A stretch of DNA of 38,235 nt from an uncultured Acetatifactor sp. Lineage in GTDB: Bacteria > Bacillota > Clostridia > Lachnospirales > Lachnospiraceae. Numbering within the stretch: position 1 is the first letter of the stretch; each line of letters begins with the position of its first letter. The notes under the pieces were generated by a model. That model did not search any database and had not been told where the DNA came from. It saw nothing but the letters and a program-made list of their open reading frames with translations. Positions 1-7,827 of the stretch are shown here, piece by piece. The stretch covers positions 1 through 38,235 of the forward strand of contig CANQPH010000030.1 of the NCBI GenBank assembly GCA_947625675.1. The letters are read 5' to 3'. The translations under genes and the position numbers were made by a program.

Positions 1-441
1 ACTGCAGCAAGAATGGTGATGCTGTATTATATGGGTATGGCATTGGGCAGATTTTTATCCGGTGTCCTCGCAGCACGTTTAAGCAGCTGGCAGATCATCC
101 GCATTGGACAATGGATTTTAGGAATCGCTCTTTTCATCCTGCTTCTTCCGGTATCTGCCAGTATTTCTGCAGCAGGCCTTTTTATGGTAGGCCTGGGGAA
201 CGGTCCCATGTTTCCGAACTTCAATTATCTTACCCCTCAGAATTTCGGAGCAGATATTTCGCAATCCGTTATGGGCACACAGATGGCAATGTCCTACATC
301 GGAATCATGCTTGCACCAGCCCTCTGCGGCGTTCTGGGACAATTTATCAATATGGGAATATTCCCCGTTTATCTTCTTGTTTTTTATGTGACAATGATTA
401 CTGCAACGAAAAAAGTGAAAATTGTTTTAGGCATCCGTTAA
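1..441 (+). CDS. MFS transporter, C-terminal part (cut by window edge)
   Basis: The reading frame is open from the first base, so the start lies outside the window. About 146 residues are visible, mostly hydrophobic, with glycine-rich helix turns such as MGMALGRFLSG and FMVGLGNGPMFPNF, and a short basic tail ending KKVKIVLGIR. This fits the last four to five membrane helices of a major facilitator transporter; the NGPMFPN helix resembles sugar/fucose-permease-like members (inference). Substrate cannot be told. It is one of the few plus-strand genes here, and the segment is AT-richer than the housekeeping block beginning at hemZ. A strong hairpin at 540-572 follows it. Confidence 0.7.
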   Translation, partial: TAARMVMLYYMGMALGRFLSGVLAARLSSWQIIRIGQWILGIALFILLLPVSASISAAGLFMVGLGNGPMFPNFNYLTPQNFGADISQSVMGTQMAMSYIGIMLAPALCGVLGQFINMGIFPVYLLVFYVTMITATKKVKIVLGIR

Positions 442-537
442 AAGATAATACCAGACTTTGGGAGGTTGATGCATAATTCACTCTCATTGTTTACATATGG
501 ACGACAAAAAGATTCTGTTTTATTTTGTCAAAGAAAC

Positions 538-582
538 AAGGGAAGGTGAATTTTAGTGATATTCACCTTCCCCTGTTTTGAT
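538..582. terminator. Intrinsic terminator, probably bidirectional
   Basis: Perfect 12-bp stem GGGAAGGTGAAT / ATTCACCTTCCC (540-551 and 561-572) with a 9-nt loop. On the plus strand it is followed by CCTGTTTTG; on the minus strand by CTTGTTTCTTTG. It sits between the plus-strand MFS end and the minus-strand gene ending at 621, so it can serve both. Confidence 0.75.
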
Positions 583-620
583 CTGTTGATTTCTCAGCCA
601 TTTTGAATGGTCTTTTAAAC

Positions 621-923
621 CTACGCTACATTACCCATATGTTTTTCAAGATATGCCCGCAGCATATATCCGTCTTTTATGCCCGTCCGGTAGTAAAACT
701 CATTTTCCCTGGCAAAATTACGAACCATGGCTTCATAGTAAAGTTCGATGCACATCAGGTCTTCTTTTGCCAGACGGGAAAGAACTTCCTTGCATTTCTG
801 TTCAGTCTCCAGATCTTCCTCGTCCTCCATTTCCACTTCCTGGTTTTCCCTCATCCGGGCGTAATTCAGCTGCATCCGCTCCCGCATGATGAAATCTATG
901 AATTCTTTATCGGTCTTAGCCAT
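621..923 (-). CDS. Unrecognised small acidic protein (100 aa)
   Basis: A 100-residue protein starting MAKTDKEFIDFIMRERMQ. It is highly charged, has no membrane segment, and contains an acidic stretch (EVEMEDEEDLETEQK) that is probably helical. I do not recognise the family. I chose the ATG at 923 because TAAAGGAGG lies 11 nt upstream and its TAA is the stop of the 27-residue mini-ORF at 941-1024. An in-frame ATG at 965 would add 14 residues but lies inside that mini-ORF. Together with the mini-ORF and the DUF6075-like gene it forms a compact minus-strand cluster in the accessory segment beside hemZ. Mobile-element cargo is an inference. Confidence 0.6.
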   Translation of the reverse strand: MAKTDKEFIDFIMRERMQLNYARMRENQEVEMEDEEDLETEQKCKEVLSRLAKEDLMCIELYYEAMVRNFARENEFYYRTGIKDGYMLRAYLEKHMGNVA

Positions 924-940
924 ATCTTCTTTATCCTCCT

Positions 941-1024
941 TTACTTGTTTTTCCTTTCCAAACATAACGGATACCCTCTACGGTATCCGCAGCCGGCATT
1001 ATTGTTTGCAATAATTTTACACAT
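941..1024 (-). CDS. Possible 27-residue cysteine-containing mini-protein
   Basis: ATG at 1022-1024 is preceded by GGAGG with 9 nt spacing. The frame reads MCKIIANNNAGCGYRRGYPL and a 7-residue basic tail, with Cys at 2, 12 and 21. Its TAA stop overlaps the TAAAGGAGG ribosome binding site of the next gene, suggesting translational coupling. The stretch coding for GYRRGYP is itself a palindrome (CGGATACC/GGTATCCG, 968-975 and 982-989). It could be a real small protein, a leader peptide, or chance; the good ribosome binding site and tight spacing argue against chance. Confidence 0.4.
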   Translation of the reverse strand: MCKIIANNNAGCGYRRGYPLCLERKNK

Positions 1025-1078
1025 GGTTTTCACCCTCCGTTCAATCAGATTCTCGCTGTATACCTGCTTTACACACTT

Positions 1079-1570
1079 CTACATAAGCCCGGTAATACCT
1101 GTCTGTACCTTTGTATGGCAGTATTCCGGATATCTGAGCTGAATCCCCTGCCAAAAATACATCGCATAACCGCAGCAAAAAATCTCACTGACAGAATACT
1201 CCATACATTCTTCAACCTGGTCATCCCGCTTCTTACAATCATCAACTGTTGGTGTCCCACTTGTGTAAAGATTAAAAGCAAGCCTCACCACCCTGACACT
1301 GCCGCTCGTCTGCCAGCCTTGATGCAGGCATTCTGTTTTAATGTATCCCTCTTTCATATCATAAATCTGGTCAAAATGTTCCCTTGTATCCCGTGAAATA
1401 CCAAGGATATAGACCAATGCTTTATGGTAACAGTCCACCTGGCCAGGCCCCAGATTATCTTTTACCTGTCTCAGCTTCCCATAGAAAAATCTTTCATGTT
1501 CCTCATCCATAAAAACCATGTGTATGTTGTTGGCGCTCTGCGCCGATGCCCTTAACGCTGTGCTTATCAT
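1079..1570 (-). CDS. DUF6075-like protein (163 aa)
   Basis: Soluble 163-residue protein. The core reads CYHKALVYILGISRDTREHFDQIYD, then GWQTSGSVRVVRLAFNLYTSG, then ELF-like and LRYPEYC segments. I associate this series (dtrxhi, WQTSGSxxvxRLAFNLW, LRYPEYC) with the uncharacterised family DUF6075, common in clostridial accessory DNA; this is from memory and unverified. The function is unknown. The start at 1570 is set by AGGAGG seven nt upstream. An upstream in-frame codon at 1663 is unlikely because a terminator-like hairpin lies between. TGTTATAGT just upstream (about 1598-1606) could be an extended -10. Confidence 0.65.
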   Translation of the reverse strand: MISTALRASAQSANNIHMVFMDEEHERFFYGKLRQVKDNLGPGQVDCYHKALVYILGISRDTREHFDQIYDMKEGYIKTECLHQGWQTSGSVRVVRLAFNLYTSGTPTVDDCKKRDDQVEECMEYSVSEIFCCGYAMYFWQGIQLRYPEYCHTKVQTGITGLM

Positions 1571-1607
1571 ATGAAAACCTCCTAACTTAAATTGTTCGAC
1601 TATAACA

Positions 1608-1648
1608 AAAAAGGGCAGACCCATTCTTTCAAATGAGATCGCCCTTTG
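1608..1648 (-). terminator. Terminator-like hairpin before the DUF6075-like gene
   Basis: On the minus strand AAAGGGC...GCCCTTT arms, with a partly paired interior, are followed by TTTTTG. It lies between the end of hemZ and the DUF6075-like start, so it most simply ends the apt-relA-MBL-hemZ transcript. If the accessory segment is an insertion, it came with it. Confidence 0.55.
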
Positions 1649-1692
1649 AGGCACAAGATTCAAACTTCATTCTTACCCATGTATTATCAAGT

Positions 1693-1745
1693 ATTACCAA
1701 GTAATAATTTGATGTACTTTTGATGTACTTTACATCAAATTTTGT
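1693..1745. repeat. Nested palindromes and 11-bp tandem repeat at the hemZ 3' junction
   Basis: TTTGATGTACT is repeated head to tail (1708-1718 and 1719-1729). An 11-bp inverted repeat AATTTGATGTA / TACATCAAATT (1706-1716 and 1731-1741) encloses it. A smaller inverted repeat TATTAC/GTAATA lies just to the left. The cluster falls between the hemZ stop and the accessory segment and resembles a site-specific recombination or junction sequence; that reading is inference. Confidence 0.5.
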
Positions 1746-1765
1746 ACTTTCGAGCTTCCCAAGGA

Positions 1766-3379
1766 TCATCCAGCATCCGTAAGCAGCCTTCTCTTCCGCT
1801 CGATCATTTCGTCGATTCTCTCAATATACTGGGCCACTTCCTTGACGTTTTCGCATCTTTCGATAAAGGCGCTTTCGCTTCCGTCTTCCGCCCTCCGAAG
1901 GCTGACCTTCTTCGTGATGCTCCCGGCCCCGCAGGCCACGATGGTCTGCACTTCTTCCATGATCAGGATATTGTACAGGCCAAACTTCCCGGGGCGGGCA
2001 TAGCCCACGTTCTCAAAGTTGCCGGACATGTTCTTCTGGCGGTAAAGATAATAAGGCTCCATGCCAAGCTTCCGGGCCCCCTCGGCGGCGATGGCCATGG
2101 TCTCGTCCGTATTGTTGATCGTGGAAACCCCATGCTCCTCCACCCACTGGCTCAGGCGGGAAGCCCTCTTGACGGCCAGGGAATGCACGGTCAGACTGTC
2201 CGGTCCCAACTCCAGGATGCGGTCGATGGTATGCCGCACGTCCGGGGCGCCCTCTCCGGGAAGTCCCAGGATAATATCCATATTGATATTGTCGAAGCCC
2301 AGGCTTCTGGCCAGGCGAAAGGCTTCTTCCACCTGCTCCACCGTGGCCCTGCGGCCGATGACGTCCAGGGTCTCCTGTTTCATGGTCTGGGGATTGATGG
2401 AGATCCGGGTGACCTTGTGGCGGCGCAGTACCTCCAGCTTCTCCCGGGTGATGCTGTCCGCCCTGCCCGCCTCCACCGTGAATTCCTTCAGATGAGACAG
2501 GTCAAAACACCCCTCCAGATGACCGATCAGGCGTTCCAGCTGCTCCGGCTCCAGAGTGGTGGGAGTGCCGCCTCCGATGTAAACGCTGTCCAAGATACGG
2601 TTTCCCATCTGTCCCGCCACATCGTCCATTTCCCGAAGCAAGCAGTCCAAATACTCCTCCACCCGGCTTCGGTAGGCCCCGATGGCGAAGGAAGTAAAAG
2701 AGCAGTACATACAGGTAGTGGGGCAAAAGGGAATGCCGATATAGAGACTATAACCTGACAGGGGCTCATGTCCCAGAGACGCCAGAAGCTCCCGCTCCCT
2801 CCCGGCAATGCGGATGCTCAATTCCGCCTTTTCCCGGCTGGCATAATATTTTTTGCGGTAAAATTGCAGGATCTCTTCATCGCTGCCGCCTTCTTCCAGC
2901 AGGCCGTAAGCGATTTTGGTAGGGCGGATTCCCGTAAGCGCCCCCCAGGGAAGCTCCTTCCCCGTCATCTGCGCAAGGCTCCGGTACAGAAAGCGCTTGA
3001 AACCGTTTTTGTAGGTATCCCCTTTCTCGGTCTCCGGGTCATAGTGCCAGACGAGAACCTCCGGTTCGCCCGGACAAGAAGACTGCCTGACGCTCTCCCC
3101 AGAACAAGGGAACTGCTGGGGATTTTCACCGGAACCAGGGATCTGCCCGAAATTTCCGCCTCCTCCTTCGGAAGAATCATCTTTCCGAAGAAATCTCACC
3201 AGCTTCGCCCCTTCCTCCGTCAGTTCGATCTCCAGCCGAATTTCCCCTTCCAGGACGCTTCGCTTGGCTTCTCCCGTCTCCGGCGTCAGCACCTTCACCG
3301 TCTCTTCCGGGAAAAAGGCTTTTACCAGGGAATTCACGTCATATTCAAAATTGCCTTTGTTGATCTTAACTGCAAACAT
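1766..3379 (-). CDS. hemZ: HemZ-type radical SAM coproporphyrinogen dehydrogenase family protein
   Basis: 537-residue radical SAM enzyme. The cluster motif is C219-TT-C223-MY-C226 in YIGIPFCPTTCMYCSF, followed by SVYIGGGTPTTLEPEQL and FTVEAGRADSITREKL, as in the HemN/HemW/HemZ group. The N-terminal 110 residues match the extra domain of the clostridial HemZ family. Oxygen-independent oxidation of coproporphyrinogen III is the assigned role, but members of this group vary and heme synthesis cannot be confirmed here. Residues 77-106 are a three-copy degenerate 10-residue insert (FGQIPGSGEN, PQQFPCSGES, VRQSSCPGEP). AAAGGA precedes the ATG. It is the last gene of the apt-relA-MBL unit, 25 nt after the MBL gene. 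Confidence 0.88.
   Translation of the reverse strand: MFAVKINKGNFEYDVNSLVKAFFPEETVKVLTPETGEAKRSVLEGEIRLEIELTEEGAKLVRFLRKDDSSEGGGGNFGQIPGSGENPQQFPCSGESVRQSSCPGEPEVLVWHYDPETEKGDTYKNGFKRFLYRSLAQMTGKELPWGALTGIRPTKIAYGLLEEGGSDEEILQFYRKKYYASREKAELSIRIAGRERELLASLGHEPLSGYSLYIGIPFCPTTCMYCSFTSFAIGAYRSRVEEYLDCLLREMDDVAGQMGNRILDSVYIGGGTPTTLEPEQLERLIGHLEGCFDLSHLKEFTVEAGRADSITREKLEVLRRHKVTRISINPQTMKQETLDVIGRRATVEQVEEAFRLARSLGFDNINMDIILGLPGEGAPDVRHTIDRILELGPDSLTVHSLAVKRASRLSQWVEEHGVSTINNTDETMAIAAEGARKLGMEPYYLYRQKNMSGNFENVGYARPGKFGLYNILIMEEVQTIVACGAGSITKKVSLRRAEDGSESAFIERCENVKEVAQYIERIDEMIERKRRLLTDAG
3062..3151 (-). repeat. In-frame 30-bp x 3 degenerate repeat inside hemZ
   Basis: Three 30-bp units encode FGQIPGSGEN, PQQFPCSGES and VRQSSCPGEP, just after the N-terminal domain. 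The insert looks like a flexible linker of recent expansion; no catalytic residue lies in it. Confidence 0.6.
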
Positions 3380-3404
3380 TTCCTATCCTTTTGAAGTCTC
3401 GAGG

Positions 3405-4037
3405 CTATTGGCAGAAGGGATTGTATTTCTTCTCCGCCCCGATGGTAGTGCTCTCCCCATGCCCCGGATAGACCTTGGTCTCCTCCGGCAAGGGGAAAAG
3501 CCTTTCCTTGATGGAACGCACGATCTGAGACATGCTTCCCGTGGGCAGATCCGTTCTCCCCACGGATTCCTGGAACAGGGTGTCCCCGCTCAGCAGGAAA
3601 CCGGCCTCCGGGAAATAGTAGCAGCAGCTTCCGGCAGTGTGTCCCGGCGTGGCGATCACCCGGAACCGCATTCCGGCCAGGGTTCTCTCTTCCCCATCCT
3701 TCAGATATTCATCCGCATCCACCGTATAGGGCCTTCCCGTCTGGGCCGACACGTTTCTGCGGGAATCATTCAACAGCTCCCGCTCCTCTTCCAGGGCATA
3801 CAGTTCACAGCCCGCCAGCTCCCGCAGCTCCTTGGTCCCCCAAATATGGTCGAAATGGCCGTGGGTCAGCAGGATTCCCTTCACCTGGAAGCCGTTTTTG
3901 GAAAGGGCCTTGTAAATATTGCCGCCCTGATCCGCAGGATCCGCCACGATGCAGTCCCCGCTGCCCTCCAGATACAAAAAATAACAATTCGTCTGGGCCA
4001 TTCCCAGAACGATCCTTCCGATCTTCGTCTCCGCCAT
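3405..4037 (-). CDS. MBL-fold metallo-hydrolase (glyoxalase II-like)
   Basis: 210-residue metallo-beta-lactamase fold protein with THGHFDHIWG (HxHxDH metal site), ATPGHTAGSCCYYF, LSGDTLF (bridging Asp) and the terminal YPGHGESTTIGAEKKYNPF. This is the small hydroxyacylglutathione hydrolase-like family usually found between relA and hemZ in Clostridia. The substrate is unknown; thioester hydrolysis is the family prediction. The start ATG overlaps the relA stop by one base (TGATG), with AAAGGA about 10 nt upstream, so it is probably translationally coupled to relA. Confidence 0.88.
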   Translation of the reverse strand: MAETKIGRIVLGMAQTNCYFLYLEGSGDCIVADPADQGGNIYKALSKNGFQVKGILLTHGHFDHIWGTKELRELAGCELYALEEERELLNDSRRNVSAQTGRPYTVDADEYLKDGEERTLAGMRFRVIATPGHTAGSCCYYFPEAGFLLSGDTLFQESVGRTDLPTGSMSQIVRSIKERLFPLPEETKVYPGHGESTTIGAEKKYNPFCQ

Positions 4038-6346
4038 CAGCCCGTCGTCCTTTCTATATCGATCACGCTCTCTATCGCCAACAGTTTCTCGATCAGGCGG
4101 TTCAATTCCTCCCTGCCCGAGATTTCAAAGGTGGTTTTCAAAGTGGCCAGGCCCTGCTTGCTGGTCCAGGTATTCATGGACAGGATGTTGATGTTCCGCT
4201 CCGTCATGGTCTTGGAGACGTCCGCCAGCAGACCGTTCCTGTTGTTGGCATAAATATTGATCTCCGCCACGTACTTCTCGTTGGCCGCAGTCTCAGGCAC
4301 CTGCCACTCCGCATCGATCAGCCGGGATCTCTCCATCTCCGGGAGATTGATGACGTTGACGCAGTCGGTCCGATGGATGGAGATGCCCCGTCCCCTGGTC
4401 ACGAAGCCCACGATCTCGTCCCCTGGCACGGGAGAACAGCATTTGGAAAAACGCACGGACAGATCCGCAATGCCCTTTACCACGATGCCGCTCCTGGATT
4501 TCATAAGGGGCTGCTTGTTGACGTTCTGGGCATTGGCCTGGGCGATATTTGCCAACACCTCTTCGTTGGTCAGCTCCTTTTTGTGATCCCGTTCATAGAG
4601 CTCCTGCATCCGGTTGATGATCTGGCCTTCCTTCAGGCCCCCATGCCCCACTGCCGCCATCACGGAATCCCAGTCCCGGAACCCGTATTTGCGCATGACA
4701 TTGTCCATATAGTCGGGCTTCATCAGATCCGACAGGATGATTCCCTTGCTCTTGCAGTAGGCGCTTATCATATCCTTGCCTTTGAGGATATTGTCTTCCT
4801 TCAGTTCGTTCTTGAACCACTGGTTGATCTTGTTTTTGGCCTGGGTGCTCTTCACCATGCCCAGCCAGTCCCGGCTGGGGCCTTTGGAGTTCTGGGAGGT
4901 GATGATCTCGATACGGTCCCCGTTCTCGATCTGATAATCGATGGTCACCAGCTTCCCGTTGACCCGGGCCCCCACCATTTTGTTGCCCACGGCGGAATGA
5001 ATGCTGTAGGCGAAATCGATGGTGGTGGAACCTGCGGGCAGCGTCTTCACGTCCCCGCTGGGCGTGAAGCAGTATACACTGTCAGAAAACAGATCCAGAT
5101 CACTTTTCAAGAGATTCATGAATTCCTTGTTGTCCGACATGTCCTGCTGCCACTCCAGGATCTGGCGCAGCCACACCAGCTTCTCCTCTTCCTGGGTCTC
5201 CACCTTCTTGCCGTCAGAGGCTTCCTTGTATTTCCAATGGGCGGCAATGCCGTATTCTGCGGCCTTGTGCATCTCAAAGGTACGGATCTGCACCTCGAAA
5301 GGCTGCCCGTTGCTGCCGATCAGGGTGGTGTGCAGAGACTGATACATGTTGGGCTTGGGCATGGCGATGTAATCCTTGAATCTGCCCGGAATGGGCTTAT
5401 ACATCTCATGAATCACCCCCAGGGCCGCATAGCAGTCCTTCACCGTGTCCACGATGATCCGCACGGCGAACAGGTCATAGATCTGATCCAGAGTCTTATT
5501 CTGGTTCTTCATTTTTTTGTAAATACTGAAAAAGTGCTTGATCCGGCCGTCGATCTTGGCCTTGATCCCCGCATGGGAAATATGCTCGCTGACCTCGTCC
5601 ACGATGCTCTGGATATATTTCTCCCGAACGCTTTTGCGGATCGCGATTTTATCCACCAGGTCATAATACACGTCCGGCTCCAGATATTTTAAAGACAGAT
5701 CGTCCAGTTCTATCTTGATCTTGCTGATGCCCAGCCTCTGGGCGATGGGGGAATAGATCTCCAGTGTCTCCTTGGCGATGCGCTGCTGGCTCTCTTCCTT
5801 CTGATATTTCAGGGTGCGCATGTTGTGCAGCCGGTCCGCCAGCTTGATCAGGATCACCCGGATGTCCTTGGCCATGGCGAGGAACATCTTCCGCAGGTTC
5901 TCCGCCTGCATCTCCAGCTTGGCATCCGACTGATCCCCGCCGCTGGAAAGGGGAATTTTCTCCAGCTTGGTCACGCCGTCCACCAGCTGGGCCACGTCCT
6001 CCCCGAACTCCCGCACCAGATCCTCCTCCGTCAGGGCGGTGTCCTCCACCACGTCATGAAGAAGGCCGGCCACGATGGTCTCCTTGTCCAATTCCAGATC
6101 CGCCAGGATGATGGCCACGTTCAGGGGATGGATGATATAGGGCTCCCCGGACTTGCGCCGCTGATCCTTGTGGGCTTCCTGGGCCACCTGATAAGCCTTG
6201 GTGATCATGGAAATATCGTCGCTGGGATGATATTTGCGCACATGGTCAATAAGGTCCTGATACAGGGTCTCAGGAGCCATGAATTCCTGCATTGCATTGA
6301 TCTTCCCATCATCAAAGATAGCGTCTTTTTTTTCTTCTTCTGTCAT
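4037..6346 (-). CDS. relA: Bifunctional (p)ppGpp synthetase/hydrolase RelA/SpoT
   Basis: About 769 residues, the usual length of a long RSH enzyme of the stringent response. It makes and breaks (p)ppGpp. In order: HD hydrolase domain (HDVVEDT near residue 97), synthetase domain (DLFAVRIIVDT, then GRFKDYIAMPKPNMYQSLHT), TGS domain (VYCFTPSGDVKTLPAGSTTIDFAYSIHS), a helical/zinc-finger region (FSKCCSPVPGDEIVGFVTRGRGISIHR), and a C-terminal ACT domain. Both active sites look intact. A GTG 12 nt upstream (6358) is an alternative start; I prefer the ATG at 6346, with GGAG 11 nt upstream. It follows apt closely. Confidence 0.93.
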   Translation of the reverse strand: MTEEEKKDAIFDDGKINAMQEFMAPETLYQDLIDHVRKYHPSDDISMITKAYQVAQEAHKDQRRKSGEPYIIHPLNVAIILADLELDKETIVAGLLHDVVEDTALTEEDLVREFGEDVAQLVDGVTKLEKIPLSSGGDQSDAKLEMQAENLRKMFLAMAKDIRVILIKLADRLHNMRTLKYQKEESQQRIAKETLEIYSPIAQRLGISKIKIELDDLSLKYLEPDVYYDLVDKIAIRKSVREKYIQSIVDEVSEHISHAGIKAKIDGRIKHFFSIYKKMKNQNKTLDQIYDLFAVRIIVDTVKDCYAALGVIHEMYKPIPGRFKDYIAMPKPNMYQSLHTTLIGSNGQPFEVQIRTFEMHKAAEYGIAAHWKYKEASDGKKVETQEEEKLVWLRQILEWQQDMSDNKEFMNLLKSDLDLFSDSVYCFTPSGDVKTLPAGSTTIDFAYSIHSAVGNKMVGARVNGKLVTIDYQIENGDRIEIITSQNSKGPSRDWLGMVKSTQAKNKINQWFKNELKEDNILKGKDMISAYCKSKGIILSDLMKPDYMDNVMRKYGFRDWDSVMAAVGHGGLKEGQIINRMQELYERDHKKELTNEEVLANIAQANAQNVNKQPLMKSRSGIVVKGIADLSVRFSKCCSPVPGDEIVGFVTRGRGISIHRTDCVNVINLPEMERSRLIDAEWQVPETAANEKYVAEINIYANNRNGLLADVSKTMTERNINILSMNTWTSKQGLATLKTTFEISGREELNRLIEKLLAIESVIDIERTTG

Positions 6347-6370
6347 AGATCTGTCCACTCCAGGCGAAAA

Positions 6371-6895
6371 TTACTTTCCCTCATAACAAATTGCGGATTC
6401 CAGGCGATACCCCTGAACCTTTTCCCGGCCCTTCAGTCCGGCCAACTCGATGAGCACCACCACGCCCACCACCACGCCGCCCAGGGACTCCACCAGCTTG
6501 ATCATGGCTTCCGTGGTGCCTCCCGTGGCGATCAGATCGTCCACGATCAACACCTTCTGCCCGGGCTGGATGCTGTCCTTGTGCATCTCGATGGTAGCCT
6601 TGCCGTACTCCAGATCATAGGACATCTCCACGGTCTCCCGGGGAAGCTTTCCTTTTTTCCGAATCAGCACGAAAGGCTTATGATTATTATATGCAATGGG
6701 CGTTCCAAAAATAAATCCCCTGGACTCCGGCCCTGCCACCACGTCGAACTCCAGATCCGCCACCTTGGACTGCATGGTGTCGATGGCCAGCCGCAGCCCG
6801 TCAGCATCCTGCAGGACGCTGGTCACGTCTCGAAAAATAACTCCCTCCTCCGGAAAATCCGGTATGCTTTTCACGTATTCCTCTAGTTTTTTCAT
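6371..6895 (-). CDS. apt: Adenine phosphoribosyltransferase
   Basis: 174 residues, the usual family size. It converts adenine plus PRPP to AMP (purine salvage, cytosol). The PRPP-binding loop VLIVDDLIATGGT and the upstream FDVVAGPESRGFIFG are both present. The start MKKLEEYVKSIPDF at 6895 is preceded by AAAGGAG; an ATG six codons upstream has no good ribosome binding site. It is the first gene of the apt-relA-MBL-hemZ unit, with its own promoter at 6962-6990. recJ, often upstream of apt in related genomes, is absent; a kinase gene is there instead. Confidence 0.93.
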   Translation of the reverse strand: MKKLEEYVKSIPDFPEEGVIFRDVTSVLQDADGLRLAIDTMQSKVADLEFDVVAGPESRGFIFGTPIAYNNHKPFVLIRKKGKLPRETVEMSYDLEYGKATIEMHKDSIQPGQKVLIVDDLIATGGTTEAMIKLVESLGGVVVGVVVLIELAGLKGREKVQGYRLESAICYEGK

Positions 6896-6961
6896 TCCCT
6901 TCTCCTTTGTCATGCGGACCCTTGCGGGTGCGAAAACCTGTCATGTGGTTCAATAACCATT

Positions 6962-6990
6962 ATTATATATTTTTTCTATGGGAAAGTCAA
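6962..6990 (-). promoter_or_regulatory. SigA promoter for apt-relA-MBL-hemZ
   Basis: On the minus strand TTGACT (6985-6990), 17-nt spacer, TATAAT (6962-6967). It starts 6 bp beyond the kinase stop codon and about 60 nt upstream of the apt start. Near-consensus. Confidence 0.8.
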
Positions 6991-6996
6991 AGAGTA

Positions 6997-7809
6997 TTAC
7001 GCAAAAAAGTCCGTCTCACAGCCATTTTTATATATATTTTTCTCAAAAAAAACCTGTTTATTCCTTTTCCTGGAAAAAATCACCTGCAAAGAAAGCAAAA
7101 TCCGTCCCGGCGGTGCCGCCCGGGAGTAGCGGTCCAAGGCCCGCAGGAATGCCAGGGCATCCGGCGGCCTCTGTCTCGGATCCGGCTGGACGCACCGTTC
7201 CAGAAGATCTGCAAGGTAGGGCGGCGTCCCCATTCCTTCTCCAGGCACCAGAAGTTCCTTTCCCAGCACTCCCAGGGAATACACGTCGTTCTCCGGCCCC
7301 GGCTCCCCTGTCCCGGACAGCAGTTCCGGGGCGGAATAGCCCGGCGTGCCGATCTTCCAGCCCCGGCGAAGGGCTGCGGCCCCCAAATCCAGAAGCCGAA
7401 CCTCACCGTCTGGACCGATCATGATGTTGGAAGGCTTCAAGTCCTTATAGACCAGGGGCGGCTTCCGGGCGTGGAGGTAGGACAAGCCTTCCGCCAGGGA
7501 TCTGAGCAAAGCGAGGGCCTCCCGTTCCTGCGGGCGTTCCCCTTCCGCCAGGAGCTGCCGGAGACTCTTTCCCTCCAGGTACTCCATGACCAGGCAGGCC
7601 TCTCCCTCCGTCTCATAATAGTCCTTCCAGGCAGGGAAAAGAGGGTGGGAAACACGACGCAAAAGGTCGGACTCCGCCCGCAGCCAGGGGACGTGGGAGC
7701 TCTTTTTGCAGGCATATAAAAGGTTCGTCCCTTGCTCCCGGACCAAATAAACCTGGGAGGTGGCTCCGGAACCCAAGAGTTTGAGAAAAAAATAAGCGTT
7801 ATCCGGCAT
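6997..7809 (-). CDS. Hanks-type Ser/Thr protein kinase (soluble)
   Basis: 270 residues, essentially a kinase domain alone. Glycine loop GSGATSQV (13-20), ATP lysine in ACK (Lys35), catalytic loop YKDLKPSNIM with Asp123 and Asn128, DLG (141-143) in place of DFG, and GTPGYSAPE (154-162). All residues needed for catalysis are present, so it is probably active. There is no membrane segment or PASTA repeat, unlike PrkC; the tail after residue 235 is short and basic. The ATG has AAAGGAG six nt upstream. It follows the PP2C-like gene by 18 nt and is probably cotranscribed from the promoter at 8708-8737. Its substrates are unknown. Confidence 0.88.
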   Translation of the reverse strand: MPDNAYFFLKLLGSGATSQVYLVREQGTNLLYACKKSSHVPWLRAESDLLRRVSHPLFPAWKDYYETEGEACLVMEYLEGKSLRQLLAEGERPQEREALALLRSLAEGLSYLHARKPPLVYKDLKPSNIMIGPDGEVRLLDLGAAALRRGWKIGTPGYSAPELLSGTGEPGPENDVYSLGVLGKELLVPGEGMGTPPYLADLLERCVQPDPRQRPPDALAFLRALDRYSRAAPPGRILLSLQVIFSRKRNKQVFFEKNIYKNGCETDFFA

Positions 7810-7827
7810 GGAAAACTCCTTTCTGCA

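Noticed and set aside
469..549. 26-codon plus-strand frame after the MFS gene with GGAGG nearby
   Set aside because: Spacing to the ATG is only three nt and the stop lies in the terminator stem; no family recognised.
6360..6420. TCCAGGCGA repeated at the apt end and before relA
   Set aside because: Only nine bases match and no further units are found; too weak to add to the stop-codon repeat list.
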